Shown here: piece after piece, positions 9,855 to 24,100 of the stretch
Numbering within the stretch: position 1 is the first letter of the stretch
How the letters are laid out: the number at the start of each line of letters is the position of its first letter
NCBI RefSeq assembly: GCF_932526225.1
Contig: NC_064040.1
Coordinates: 4,523,681 to 4,587,680, forward strand
DNA: 64,000 bases
DNA from: Nematostella vectensis
Lineage: Eukaryota; Cnidaria; Anthozoa; Actiniaria; Edwardsiidae
Reading direction: 5' to 3'
Made by a program: the position numbers and the translations under genes
Notes under the pieces: generated by a model
Seen by the model: only the letters and a program-made list of their open reading frames with translations
Databases searched by the model: none
Told to the model about the DNA's origin: nothing

Positions 9855-12800
9855 ATGGCGGAGAGCGATAAATACAAGCTCGAACTTGAAGAGCAAAAGA
9901 AGAACGTATTTGTGACACAGCTGAGGTGAGTATTTCGAACGCATTGCGTATATTATTTGTCAGCGACATATTTGCAGTTTATGGACGGATGATGTTGCAG
10001 TTTTGTCAGCTTCCAGTCTTCTTAAATGTATTTTAATTAACAGAGAAGAGGACGACGAAGATGTCGAAACTCGAAAGTACCAAGTTGTCAACGAGGTATT
10101 GTGGTTAGATTATTTTACCGCCCAAATTTGGTGGATTGATTTAGATCTTGTAAGTTGCTACTCCCCACTGTTTGAATTCAGCTCCAGAACATATCAAGTC
10201 AAAACAAACTTTTAATTTCGAGGTTTTTGTTCGATCCCCTACTAAGATCTCAATCTTACAAGTTATTAAATAGCCGAAAACCAATCATCTTACCATCACC
10301 GTTATAGTTACAAATTTAAATTTTAATTCAAGAAGGTCCAGTATTGTTACAAGGTGTTGTTTATAGATACAACAGAATCTTCTTCAGCTAATTGAAACTA
10401 TTTTTACAACTGTAAGAACTTAAGTATTGACAAAAATTTAATACAGTCATATAATATCTTTTAGAAATAGGATTGTAGTTTTCTTTGAGTAAAAACTACT
10501 ATAAAGTAATGTAAATTGTGTAATTTGGTTTAAATGTTCTCTAAATTTGGAATATCATGTTTTTGAACAAATTTTATACTTTTCACACAGAAATAGATTT
10601 AGCTACCACAGCATATCAATATTTCTTAGTGATAAGCATATATATCTATGCAAGCCTCTTTCTGTTTCAGACTTCAGGCAAACTACTGGAAACAGGGCTC
10701 AAGACTTTCCAGTCAACCCTGCTCCTCAAGAAACAGCTTGAAGTGGAAAAAGTCCAGGAAGACCTTGAGATCAAGAGGCAGCAGTTTGCCGAGAGGATGG
10801 CAGCTTGTAAACGCAAGGAGGAGGAGCTTAAGAAAAAACAGCTACAGGTAAACAGGTGTGGCAGGCGCAGGGTGTGTGCACTCCCCCTAACCCCTCCCCC
10901 ATACTTGGCTGCCAAAAATGGGTCATTTATAATTGAAGGGTCCACAAATGCTATCCTTTCTAACTGGTAAATGCAAAGCATTTAGTACACTGTGAAAATA
11001 CTGTTTTATTAATGAAGTCAAAATGATGATTTCAACAAGATTTACAGCAAACTAAAGTTCACTCATGCAAGCTTAAATTTTCTGTTCTTGCCTTGAGCCT
11101 TGCCTTGCAAACAGATTAGCCATTCTTTATATAGTCGTTTTAATTCATTTTTCCTAACATCTTTGTGTATATTATGTACATAAAAAGAGCTTAGAAACTA
11201 CATTTGCATTCACAAGTTTGATCATAGAGCCTTTGATTCCATATGATAACTACATGACCAGGTGTGTACATAGAGAGGTGCACGCTCCCCAAAATGACAT
11301 CATATGACTGCCCCCCAGGATGAACAGTACATACATGTGTAACATCCTTTTTCATGGCCACCCTTTTTTGTGATACATTTTAACTTATAAGCCCCCTCTA
11401 CCTATGTTATATCTGTGAATTTGTATTCATTTGACCATTACCTTTTTGTATAAAGAACAACAACAACAAGTGTTTAGGCACACCACTTGCTGCATTACGT
11501 TTTGAAGTATAATGTTTAAGTTCACAAACTGGTACAATAGTGGTATTTGTCTATATCTCTGACAGATAAGAGATAGAGTGGGGAAATTTGAGAAGTTCAT
11601 CAAAGAGAATGAAGCAAAGAGAAGACGAGCTGTTCAGAAATACCAGACTGAACTGAAACTAAAGGACCAAAAGTCTAAAGAAGAGGAGATTCTGGCTGCA
11701 GAATTGCAGCAGTTAAAAGCAAGGTTAGTGGTAGTCAACCTTTCTTTGCCATCTTTATTCAATTTACACTGAATTGCAGTGAGTTTGTGGCAACACACCA
11801 AAGATAACTAGGTATATTTTACTATCAAAATCCAAAAATGAAGGAAAAAGCCACTTGATTATTTGGTTCTAGTCACCTCAGGGCCTCTGAGGTACCCAAC
11901 CTTAACTTATGTATATGGGATCACCTAGGTCTTGATTCTATTACAGTTCCTTAAAAGGTGATGTTCATGCGTTCACTACTGCTTATGTTAGATATATACT
12001 GATCTATAATTATTTCTCAGGAAACACTCACTAGAAGCCAAGATTGCAAAATATTCTGTCTATGAGAAATATCTACTGAAAGTATTGGACTTCCTACCTG
12101 AAGGTAATAGGATGGTATTTTGTAAGATTGTTTAGCATTTATGATAGGTTATTGATGAGTATCTTCTCAAGCAGAGGTTCCACCTTGTACCCCCTTCCTG
12201 TCTGTGTACATACAGCTTTCATATATTCTGGGGGAAGGTTCAAAATTTTGAATATACATTAGCATTTTTTATGATATTTGATTGAAAATATCTCACGCAC
12301 TTGCTTGAATTAATCAATGGAAATGGATGCCATTTTAAGCTGTTATTGTTCGGGAGCTTTAAATTTCAGCATGAGTGGCCTTTTTTAGATGTACATTTGT
12401 GTCACAGATTACCTTGAAGCAAGCGACTCCATGCTGATGGGGATCATGATGAGATTTAGGACTCTCAGTGCCACCAACCATACGTTAATGCAGATGTTAT
12501 CAGACAAGGCAGACGGGGTGAGCATAACATCTCTATGACCAGCCTTCTCTGTCACGTGGTGTCACACCAAATGTGATGTTTTACAAGAAAATCTTTTCTT
12601 CCAGCATGTTAGTGTGGGGGCCTATTGCTGGCCCAAAAAATTGAGCTGTAAATCATGCCCTAGCTTTAAAATTATGGCTCAATTGTTTTTATGCCTGTGC
12701 TTTGTTTGAGGATAACCAGCTTGCTGTGCTTTAATCAGGTGGAACAATCACAGCAGAAATTATTGGACATGAACAACAATCACACACAACATTTAGTGGT

Positions 12801-14366
12801 AAGTAGGACACCAACTATCAAAGATGGTTATTGAAGTCTCAACAGGCACACAGAGACTGTGAAAATAGGGAAAATAAAGTCGCATAAAAAAAATGAACTT
12901 TTCTGGCAGACAACTCGCTACTTGGCCCCTCTATTTGCACCAGACTAGAAAAACAATGGACAAGCTATAGAAAAAGTAGCTGGTCTGCATAGACATGGTA
13001 GAATCAGGGAAATAATTCAAAGGTTTAAGGGCCATTCCCCAAAATTTCAGGGAAACTACTCGCAGAGGCGTACAACATGCCATTTCAATCTTGCACCAGA
13101 GTTATAGTAAGATGAGGCTGTTTAATTTATTTGGAGTATTTTCCTATTTTCACAGCTCATCAACAGTGAGCTTGCACATCTACAGCAGATTTTGGAAGAA
13201 ACATCTCAGAAGAATGCCGAACTGGACCAGCTCCTTATCAACAACAAGACTACTGTCAGACACCAGGTTGGTCATCAGTCGATGAGGCTTGTCATCATTT
13301 AGTAGAAATCACCTAGTGGTATATTACATACTGTGCCTCTGATTGGCTGAGCTACCAGTGGTATATTACATATCCTAAGCTCTAATTGGCTGAGCTAATA
13401 GCGGTATACTACATATCCTGTACTCTGATTGGCTGAGCTACTTGTGGTACATACAGTATATTACAGGGAAAAACACACTCTATAATGTTTGTTTCTCACT
13501 GGAATACTACTCGGTTTTCTTGCATTTGGGCATGTATGATTTCCTGATTCTCTCGTGTGTCGCTATCAGGTTTCTCTAGTGATTCTCACTAGTGAAAACC
13601 TAAGCACCACTCACATCAAAAGTAAAAAAGATATTTATTTTGCCAGCTAAGGGTAATAAGAAGAGTTGGATAATCAAGATAATTTTTACTATATCAATTA
13701 GGCCCATAGCCAGGGGGGGGGGGCTTGGAAGAACACCCCCACTCGAAAGGTCCGCTCTTATTACGAAAAATTAAGTACCGCTGCGAGGTAGGATGAGCTA
13801 CCTAAAGGAAAATTGTCCGCTTTTATGTAAATTACCCCCTCCCCCCCCCCCCCCCCCCCGCTTAAAATCCTGGCTACGGGTCTGTCAATCAAACGCCCAA
13901 GGCGCCTATGGGCGCCTGAACGTTAAATATTTATAGAGAGCCTTTTCGACGCCTTTATCATCACGGTGCACGGGGGGAGGGAGGGGGGCATTTATAACAT
14001 TTATTTTCGCATAATCTTATAACTCTGTTATTTCTTTTTCAGAGCGAAATTCTCGGTCGTATCCAGTTAGCCATCAACAACATATCGGAACGTTGCCAAA
14101 GACGAGTTCTGGTTCCTGTCGAAACGCTAGACTACGATACCAAACTACACTTGATTCAAGACCACATATCCGAATACAATGACATTTGCAGGCTAGCAAA
14201 GCCTTCCGAGGGGGGTCCCCTTAGTACGAATGGACCTGTTTCCAGTGCCTCGATTCTGAAGAAGGATGCGCGGACAGTAAAAACACAGGAATCCGCGCTT
14301 AAGAGCGGCGGGGCGCGCGGGCGACATCCGCACCAAGAATTGCGCTTCGCGGCGGATGTGAAATAG
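9855..14366 (+). CDS. CCDC42/CFAP73-family coiled-coil axonemal protein (DUF4200)
   Basis: Nine exons: 9855-9925, 10044-10095, 10671-10847, 11566-11723, 12021-12103, 12408-12517, 12739-12798, 13156-13266, 14043-14366; all junctions keep frame and give 381 residues. The family signature is clear: LETGLKTFQSTLLLKKQLEVE, CKRKEEELKKKQLQIRDRVGKF, IKENEAKRRRAVQKYQ, then KYSVYEKYLLKVLDFLPEDY and a C-terminal helix ILGRIQLAINNI. Family members are cilium and sperm-flagellum proteins; CFAP73 belongs to the MIA complex that regulates inner-arm dynein. The query has features of both CCDC42 and CFAP73 and I cannot choose. It is longer than those relatives (roughly 310-320) because of a Ser/Gly/Arg-rich tail after EYNDICRL. 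A polyadenylation signal AATAAA is at 14731-14736. Confidence 0.88.
13336..13465. repeat. Three 43-bp tandem repeats in intron 8 of the coiled-coil gene
   Basis: TCTGATTGGCTGAGCTA recurs at about 13339, 13382 and 13425. Each copy contains an ATTGG (CCAAT) core, here only as part of the repeat. Confidence 0.75.
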
Positions 14367-16065
14367 ACACTAGAACACATGACATAACACGTGACGGCCT
14401 TGTGCGAGAGGGCTTGGGACCTAGAGTGATACACGAGACAAGCATGCTTATTGCGTGGGAGTGAGTGACTCCTTCCCACGCGAAGGCATAGCAAAACTAT
14501 AGAGCTCTCATCTCTCAATCAGTAAGAACAAATCAAACTTCATAAAATATACTGTAAATTTGTAAATAACATAAATACCTATGTGTGCATAGTTTTGGAA
14601 AGGATTTTGTACCAAAATGCATTAAAGATATGCAATATTTTGATGTTTCTGCCGTTCGTAGTTTTCTGTACAAAGAAGTATGTCTGTTCTTAATTTAGTT
14701 TGTGTATGGAGTGTTTTATACCGGGTTTTAAATAAACCTTGGAACAAAGCCTGTAATAGTGAAAATGTAACAGTCAAAGAGTATCGGGCAGCCCATCACA
14801 AAAGAGAACAAAGACTGTATATTAGTGCCAAATGAGCTTGAATGCATTGTACTAAATACAAACTATAAAAATATTGTGGATACGTGGTATCGACGAGCCA
14901 ACCGAGGTAAAAACCTACTCAGAGACATTCTAGTATCAGGCGTTCCTACCCGGGTCTCTGATGACGCTTCCTGCGGCTGTTGTCCCAGACCCCAAATTGC
15001 CTCGTGGTTCACCTCCAAGGAAGCACTGTAAGAAACCGGAAAGTTGGGCTACCTACTGTCCGAAAATAGGGCCACATGTCCCAAAATAGGACCACACACT
15101 GTCAAAAAGTAAGGTCTGACACTACACTTCTTCTAGGTACGGAAAGAAGAATGCCTCCTTTCCATAATGAACGTCCCCCACCCCTAAGTTTACAAGTTTG
15201 TATGGAACGCCCTATCTAACAAACAAACGACATAGGAATTCTTCCCTCTTATCAGCACATGTGCACCTTGCATAAGGAGCTGTCAAAACGATAATTTTGT
15301 CGTTAGAGAATTTGCCTCTGAAGTGACTCACAAACGGTCTCATTCATTATTAGATGCCGTTTTATTCCATTTTGTCAATTGCATACTTCTCGTTGAAAAT
15401 GAAATTTTTAATGAGTGTAGCAAGTGTGGAAAGCCGTTTAACATACTTTCACTGTATGAATATCTATTCTTGAGCATGTTTCGGTTTTCATAAAAAAAAG
15501 ACCAGAAACATGTTATTGTATTACCAGCAAGATGTTTTCAATCAAGCGATATTACTTAAAGTTAATGTTTATACAAGCCGACCACTCTTTCAATTATTCC
15601 ACCATGTTTAGACTATCTTGATAAATCGATCAACTCTATTCTAATAGCTTCTGCCCTTTAAAAGCATGTCTTCCATTACGCTACCTTATCTACCCTGCTA
15701 TCTGCGAGGTTTGGAATCCCAGGCTTTTTTTAGATTGTTTTCTAACAAAGTAATGGTCTAGACGCTACTCAGTGTTTATAAACTTAAAACGCTCTCATAC
15801 CGACTCGGCTATTTCAACTATGTACATCATACGATTACCATCCTGGGGAAAACTAATCCCCCCTATTTCACGATATTCTATTTTCTTAATGGCCGACTAT
15901 TTATTATGTCGAGACGGGTGGGCTTTTTTTCTTTGGGTCTAAAAAAAAGTACACTGTATTGTTTGGTCCAAAGAAAAATTCCCCACCCAATGACAAAATA
16001 ACTATACCTACTGTATCACAAAAGTTCATTTAATGTTCGGAATGTACTCCCATTTATGTACAGTA
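14367..16065. other. 3' UTR and intergenic DNA
   Basis: After the coiled-coil gene's 3' UTR (probable poly(A) signal 14731-14736) I see no exon with convincing splice signals or family motif. The 68-codon ORF at 14825 has no recognisable content. Confidence 0.4.
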
Positions 16066-16340
16066 CAAGTTGCCTGGCGGACAACCCTCTATTAAGGGCA
16101 CCCATGATAGTCAATTCCCGCCTGACGGACAGCCCTCTATTACGGGCACCCATGATAGTCAATTCCCGCCTGACGGACAGCCCTCTATTACGGGCACCCA
16201 TGATAGTCAATTCCCGCCTGGCGGACAACCCTCTATTACGGGCACCCATGATAGTCAATTCCCGCCTGGCGGACAACCCTCTATTACGGGCACCCATGAT
16301 AGTCAATTCCCGCCTGACGGACAGCCCTCTATTGCGGAAA
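16066..16340. repeat. 48-bp minisatellite, ~5.7 copies
   Basis: CCCATGATAGTCAATTCCCG recurs every 48 bp from 16101. Copies differ mainly at CTGACGGACAGC versus CTGGCGGACAAC. A length that is a multiple of 3 keeps frames open on both strands; not coding. Confidence 0.92.
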
Positions 16341-18121
16341 CCTCGTTATTCCGGACAGAAAGACAACCCCGATTAAAAGTGGTACTCAAAGTTACGGTCC
16401 CAAGGGGGTGTATTAAACATAGCGAGGATTGAATTATTAGATGGGATATGCGTTTTTAGACCAAGAAAAGATCTCGTTTTTATTGTATTTAATGTTTTCC
16501 CAAGGAAGTTCAATTTCATCAACTTTTTTCTAAATAGTTCTATCAAAGAATTAGTTGACCAGTTTGTGATACTCTTTTTTCTGCAAACATTACCATTTAA
16601 CCTACATATGTAAGCTTAATATATTGCTCTGTCGTACTTTGTATATTGAAAAATGAGAACTATTCATTTGAAACCGGAACAAAAATCCATCACAGATGTT
16701 GAATTCAATTAATCATTTTCTTTTCTGTCTTTTCAAAAACTAAAACTAAAAGTGATAATATATTATGTTAACGACAGGGCTGTTTCACCAAAAGAGCAAA
16801 CAAATTTTTAAAATGCCACTTTTATGGGCTTGATATGAACTCGTTAATTTATTCGACATAGTCTTTTCTACGCGTAAATGATGTTCTCGAGTTTTCCACT
16901 AAGCGATATTGCTTTAGTTTTGTCAGACACTCGACATACAATTTATAAATTGATTTCTAAAATTCCCCCCTACAAGGCACCGATACTATAAGAGTATTGA
17001 AACTCAAGTGATGTCCACCGCCATTTCTAGTCAAAATTGTAAATAAATGGGTAAAAATCAGAGCAATGCGGGTTAAATTGATCGTTAGAATGCTGAATCA
17101 ATCATGAATTGATTTCTCCTCGCATATATTGTTGTTACGCCTTCTTGTTCTTTTTAAATTAATGAGATTCAGGTGGCATGATATATTACGACACAGAATG
17201 TAGTCTTTAGAGACGAAATATTAGGCGCTTTTTTTCAGCAAATTGGAAAAAGGCAAAAGGTGATATGTAATTAAGAAAGTGAATAATGCAAGTAAATGGA
17301 ATCTCAAAGTAAAAGCGACTACGATAATTGGGTATTCTAAATATTTTTCCGGTCTTGAAATGTTATGAACTCATTTTGTTTTCGTGTTTTTTTCTTTTTT
17401 TTAACAAGGGCTGAAGTTCAAAAGAAAGTGGGGTTGATGAGAAAATGACATTCCGATTACAAATATTGTGTCGCTTCGTTTAATAAAAATATGGCAGCAA
17501 ATTTCCTCTCAAGAAAAAGTGATATTTACACACCTATAACACCATTTTGCATATATTTGCATATTTCCGCGCGGCCTGTCTATTTGTAAATGGCTTTCAG
17601 GGGGTTTTAGTTTGATTTTTCTGAGACCAATATCAAAAAGATGTTCCACTCAAAAACGCGTCCAACATTGACATTTATGACAACAAGAAATTAACGAAAG
17701 CGACATTCATTTCTTCCCCGGGGCTCTAGTGTTTTAACGTACTTTAAATGCAATTTTTATATATTTCCCCCAGAAACTCAATTGAATCTGTTGCTGACTA
17801 ATTTGGGTGAGAAATCTTTTTTCGCGAGTTCTTAAAAGGCTTAGAACTTCTAAGAGGGACTATAGCTAAATGCTTTGATGGCCTTTTTATCATCCTGGTA
17901 TCAGTTGTACCAAGGTAGATAGAAAGGCTTTCAGTGGCTGAGTAAATTATTGATTCTAGGTATTGTTCTGAGCTCATCTATATGTGCATAATCAAAAAAC
18001 ACAAGGCACAACAATGCAATTTATTTTTCTCGAAATACATTGATCAATTGAGTGGGGAAAGGGAGATTTCGTACATGCTTTTAATGCGAATGGTAACGCA
18101 TTGAAAATTGTAAACGTCGGG
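16341..18121. other. AT-rich upstream region of the SAM-domain gene
   Basis: No exon seen. The promoter and 5' UTR of the gene starting at 18122 should be in the last part of it. Confidence 0.4.
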
Positions 18122-21100
18122 ATGAACACAGATAAAAAAGAGAGTTCAGACACACACACAGGGAAAAAATCTGGAAATGCGAAACGAAAAGGGTCTGTAT
18201 TAGAGCTGGAACGACTCAAAAAGCGTGAAAAAGAACTCCACGTTATGAAATTATCCCAAGAATGGGATGCGAGGAGGCAAAAACGGAGAATGGACAGAAT
18301 GAAATGGCTACAACAACGGCGAGATCAAAATCTGCCTATCTGGCAAAGAGTTGGAAATTTACGAGTTCAAGCAACCGATGAGACCAGACGAGCTGAGAGA
18401 AATAGTGCGACCTCTTCAAAGGCAACCAAAGCTGTACTAACTGAATCAAACCAAGGTCGTCCACACTCGCCAAGCCTGGCCGGGCGTGATATAGTTCAAC
18501 GAAGCATAACAGACAGCTCGACTGTGAACGAACAGCGCGAACCTGACGAGCTAACTCTACGCTCATCGTCTCCTGCTATAGGGCTAGAAATTGTGCAGGA
18601 CGTAGAAGAAAAATCTGCATTGTGTGTCAAAAGAGAACGCGCGGAATCACAGGAATTTTGCAAGTCTAATTTCAACACAACGTCAGGTTCTTCCAGTGCC
18701 GAACCCGAGGTTAGTGTGACAAATCGCTCCAACTCATTGGAATTCCGTCTTTATGGAAAACTTGGTTTTTATATTTTAGAGTGTTTCTTTTGAATTGGAA
18801 ATTTGCATACGCGGCTCAGTTGTAAACACGCTTATATTAACCTCAAACATATTTTTATAAATAATCACAGAGAAGAAGAAATTAGATTGAAAAAATTCAA
18901 AGTCACTAAGTAGGAAAACCAAGAACACTATTACGAGAATTAAGAAGGAGGTCGTTTCTAAAAAAAAGTACTTTTTTAATTCATCTGAACGTTTAGCTTA
19001 ATTAATCGCTCACACGTGCCCCGACAAAAGCTATTTCTCATCTTTTTTTTACGCCGAATTGAATAGGAAATAAACAGCAGCAGAGAAAAAAAATTGTGTT
19101 TTCTGTCGCGCTGTTTCTAGTGGGGTGAAAGTTGAGCACGCGATAACAATTATATTTCTGTGCCTGTGATGTTATGTTAAATGATTATCGGCTCTTATAG
19201 TTATTGGGTCTCAATGTATTCTGTATTATTCCTCGTTGTGATTACTAATAGAAAAGACTGGGTTTATGCGCGCTAATTCGCAGATGCATAAATTACCCAC
19301 ATGTATTCGATATCAAGGCAGCTGCCGCATACATTTAGCATAATTCTCACTCAGATATGGAAATACACATGTGACATAAGGGTGCTAAGTGCTTTTTATA
19401 AAAATAAAAAGAAGTGTCAAAGAAAATACGAATTAACTTTGCACCATCAGTGGCGACATATAAGGATTATACTTCTAAAATCTAAATTTCAATTTGCGAT
19501 GAAAAATGTTAGTAGAAAGTAATTAATGACTTAGGTTTTTATTTCGGGTCTCTATCTAGACATCAATCAAGGGTGAAATAGGTACTTTCAAACCAAACTG
19601 GGGTTATTTTCTCGTGTTGCTTTCCAGCCCCTTAAGTAACGATTTGAGAGAGCAGGCCCCCACATTTCATATTTCGCCATTGTTGGGTTTTAACAATAAC
19701 AAAACCATTATTGCTTCTTAATTAATTTCGTCTGAGATCAACAACTGTGCTCGATATTTGACACTAACTGTCAATCGGTGGAACAAAAGCACGTTTCGCA
19801 AACAGCTATTTCATACTAATGAGTTTTATCCATTGTAAAACTAAGTACAAACCCAAAATATGTGTTTCAATTGACAATAGCTTTTCCCGCCTTTAAGCAT
19901 AGGTTTAATAACAAAATCTAATTGAAAAAAAGAGATAGCTTTTAAGGAGCAGCGATGAAAAGATGGACTATGAATAAAGAATTCAGATGAATTCTAGTGT
20001 AATCCCCATCGTAGCGGAAGTTATTCCCCCGCCAAATAATTTATAATAAGAAAATTAATGGTGTTTTTTATTGTGTTAAAGCAATTCACTCAGTAGGGGA
20101 ACTTGTCTAGACACTAAAAATATAATTTTAAGCAAAGCAATTTTTCATGCTTTTTTGTGAAAACTGATGATCTAGTCTTTTGACACGGAAGGAAAGACCT
20201 TAATCTCGTTTTTGAGAGCTTATTGGCTATCGACACTAAAGACAAGGTAAAATTTCATTTGTTTTTTTGTTTTTGTTTCCGATTCCCGTGTTTTCAGCAA
20301 AATGGAAATTCTAGTAAATCACACATATAAAACGGCACAATAATTAAATCTCTCGGTTAAGGCCATTTTCTTTTTATTAAAAGTAAATTAGTATCATTTC
20401 ATTGTTTGATTTTTTTTTCTCAGGAAAGATAGACGAGAAAGGTGAAATTGCTATCAGTAATGAGTGGTACTTTCAGTTAAAATAAATATAATATTTGAAA
20501 CTATTTTGATAAAACCTGAGCAGTACAAAATAATTCTAATCTTATTTATTACTGTTTATTAATATTATGGAAAACAATTTCGAAAATTATCATGGTTATT
20601 AAACGTTCTCCTTGAAATAAATACAACTTGAAGAAATTCTCTTTAGAACAATGATACATTATTTCTTTATTTTTTTTCGCGGAACATTTTTCAAGTCTAT
20701 TGTTTTCTTTTTCGAGCGGAAATAAAAACGTTTATGCTTACCTTACTCCCAAGTCTCTTTCCTAAAGGAAGCGCGATCAATTTTTCCTTTTTCCACATTT
20801 TCCCACATTGCAATCGTACTAAAACCTTCTATGTATTAGAGACACTTTTGAAAAGCCTACTGTACAGGCTACAATAAGACATTTACGATACAGCCTTTCG
20901 GCGAAGCCTTACAGTAGCGTAAATCTTTTTTTTTCTCATGTCAAAAATGCTTCTTTGCAGTGTTCCATCCCCTTTGTTCCAGCTTATTAGTCCGAATTTT
21001 TTACAGCTTAATATTGACTGCGGGCGCTTTAAAATGTAATTTTCATAAATTTTATCCAAACATTTTATCCAAACAAATTTTATATAATAATTAAATTTTT

Positions 21101-24100
21101 CATTTATGCGTTCTCTACACGGTGGGTGTTAGTGTATTTCCTACTGTTTCTACTGTGTTATTACTTTCACTTTTCTGTCAGGGTATAGAAATCTATGCCA
21201 TGGCTTCTATTTATTCCCATTATTTTCTACTCGGATAAATAATCTTTGCCATGGTTTTTACTGTTTTTCTGACATTGTTTCTACATATTCCCATTATTTT
21301 CTACTCGGATAAATAATCTTTGCCATGGTTTTCACTGTTTTTCTGACATTGTTTCTACAAATTTCCATTATTTTCTACCCGCATAAAAAATCTTTGCCAT
21401 TGTTTCCACTGTTTTTCTGACATTGTTTCTACATATTTCCATTATTATCTGCTAGGATAAAGAAGGCTTTGAGAGCAAAGCCTGGCAGAAGCATGAAGAG
21501 GATTTGTCTTGTCGACGATCGGGTATGAATATCTCTTTTATGTTTTATTGAAATAAAATCTGGATAAACTACATTTAGTACTCTTTCAGGTATTGGTCTT
21601 GCTTGTTCAAAAATGGTCAGAATGCAGCGCTAAATGAAATTGTGAGGTGGGGGGGGGGGGGGGGGGGTGGTGGAAAAATCGGACTGGTGGGGGGCTGGTG
21701 GGGGGCGTGGAGGTCAGGATTCAGTAGCAGATCTAGGGGGAGGGTTAAGGGGGTTTAAACCCCCCTTTGAACTGCCAGAAAGCCATATGTAACAAAAAAA
21801 TAACCCCTCCCTCTTTTGCGAAAAGCTAAATCTCCCGTATTTTCGGGGTTGGGGCTTGCTTGGGGAAATTGTTAATTACATTGTTATAAATATTTCAGAG
21901 TCTTCTTCCTCTGCGTATCAGCAACTCGTAACCATGGTGAACTCTCACCCGAGCAAAACATACGCCAATAAAACTACGTACGAGCCCGACGAGCGAACTC
22001 GACAGCATTACGACACAAAAGAACGCTTCCAGACACATTCTGAGCCAGACGAAATATCTCGAGAAATTGAAGAACGGCGGCAACAAATGAACGAGCGTAC
22101 CCTTTACAGTTACGAGTACAACGCACGCTTCCGACAACAACCAGAAGCCGAGGAGGAAACCCAACCGATGGACGAACGCGCTCGACAGTTTTCCTTGATG
22201 GATGCTCGAGGCCGGCAGCATACCGAGATGAGCGAACAGACCGCACGTGTAGTCGATGTGGATACGAGAACGAAAGGTTATGGGGCTCGGCCGCATGTCG
22301 ATAGGACCGAGCAGACCACACGAGTAACCGATGTGATTACGAGTCACACATCAGTCATCGTGCAGGCCATGCGGCAGAGCGGTATCCCTTCAGGGGGACT
22401 TGATTCCGAGGTGAGTACGCAGTAGTATATAGGGACAGGATTCGAATTGATTTTGTGAAACCCCTGCTGAGGTGGGGCACTTTAGGTCTGAGACATCAAT
22501 CACGCAGAAGATGCAGTCCTTGTCAGCTTTCATTTTCAAAGTCTTTTCTGTGTTGATGATGGTGAAAAAAGTACATTTTTATATCCTTCGTAGCCGACGT
22601 TGCTGCTTGCTTCGGAGCCAATTAGATTCGAGGAAGTGATTCGCGAGGGCGGTACCATTATTCAGCGGTTAGGTGAGTCTTTTGACCTTAAGCCTAACAT
22701 GGACTTGTGCTCCTGGGATAAGCAATCGGTATCTTTCATCTAACTGTAACCCCATACAAGGTTCCAGTCTTTGTCCAGCCGTGGAAGAGTAAAAACTATA
22801 AATTTTAGCCAACCAGAAATCAGAATATGTAACAAACATGACGTTGTCTTTTATTCAGAGACAAGCACCGCCGGTATCATTAGCAAGTCTAGAACTCCAG
22901 AGACACAAGAGCGAGAGGTAATAATGTTGCATCCACACACAATCAAATCCACACACGATTTCGTGTACATATGGTCACATCCACACACGATCACATCCAC
23001 ACACGATTAAGTGTACACATGCTCACATCCACACACGATCACATCCACACACGATTACGTGTTCACATAGTCACATCCACGCACGATTAAGTGTACACAT
23101 GCTCACATCCACACACGATTACGTGTACACATAGTCACATCCACACACGGTCACCTCACAAACACGGCTACATCCTCACCCGGTTACGTCCACACACGAC
23201 CACAACCACACGATTGCATCGTCATACGATTGCATCAACAGACGATCAAATCCACACAAATCAAATCCTCTTACGTTTACATCCACGCTCGGTCTATAAA
23301 ATTATGCGGCTTTGTTCTAGGTTCTGAGTCCGCACAGTCCGGCGTTTTCCGCTGAGTCCAGTCGTCCAGGTATGGCCATCCTCGAATAGCCGTTATTCTG
23401 TGTTGCGTAATTGAACCGCTATGATCACCTGACAACATTGCGAAAGTAGTGTTAAACTATTGGCTGTGGTTAGCTCTCAAAGGTCCCTTGATCCACTCAG
23501 TTATTTTTGATATTCTAAAATTTAAAAAAACGTTTCTTTCTTATTACTGTCATAGAGAATATTTCTGAGCTATTGAGACTCTTGATTCGATACAGAATAC
23601 ATGCGAGTAGCAGGCCTTTCAGTCACTGTGGCCAATTAATCAGTATGCATTGATTTCATCCCAGAATCAATGGGCACCAGCCCCCAACCCGATAATCAAA
23701 CAAGACATTCGGCTACCCGCGATGACGCCAGCACAGAGAGTCCAGCTCAACACAGCACCATCACCATGGCAACAGTAAACAAAACAATGCAGCCAATGAT
23801 GTACTCATCATCGAGTGCTTCCCCACACCCCACCCCCTCGGGATTCCTTGTCCCCGTCCTGAAGCCTGGGTCCGGAGAGGTTGTGTACGCATTTGTCCCT
23901 GGAACGAGTTCCCCCGGATCTGTAGACCCACGAGCTCAGATCCATCCTAGTGTCCCTGGTAACCTCTTATACCACTCGCTACCGAGGTTCGGTAGTCCGG
24001 GGGGTGCTGGCCCAGGTGGGTTTGCATGTCCGGGGGGTCCCGCCTACCCGCGCGTGATTCACCCAAGTGCAACCATACATCACGGTCGACACGTCCCAGT

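Noticed and set aside
14156-14518. 120-codon minus-strand ORF
   Set aside because: Antisense shadow of the last exon of the coiled-coil gene.
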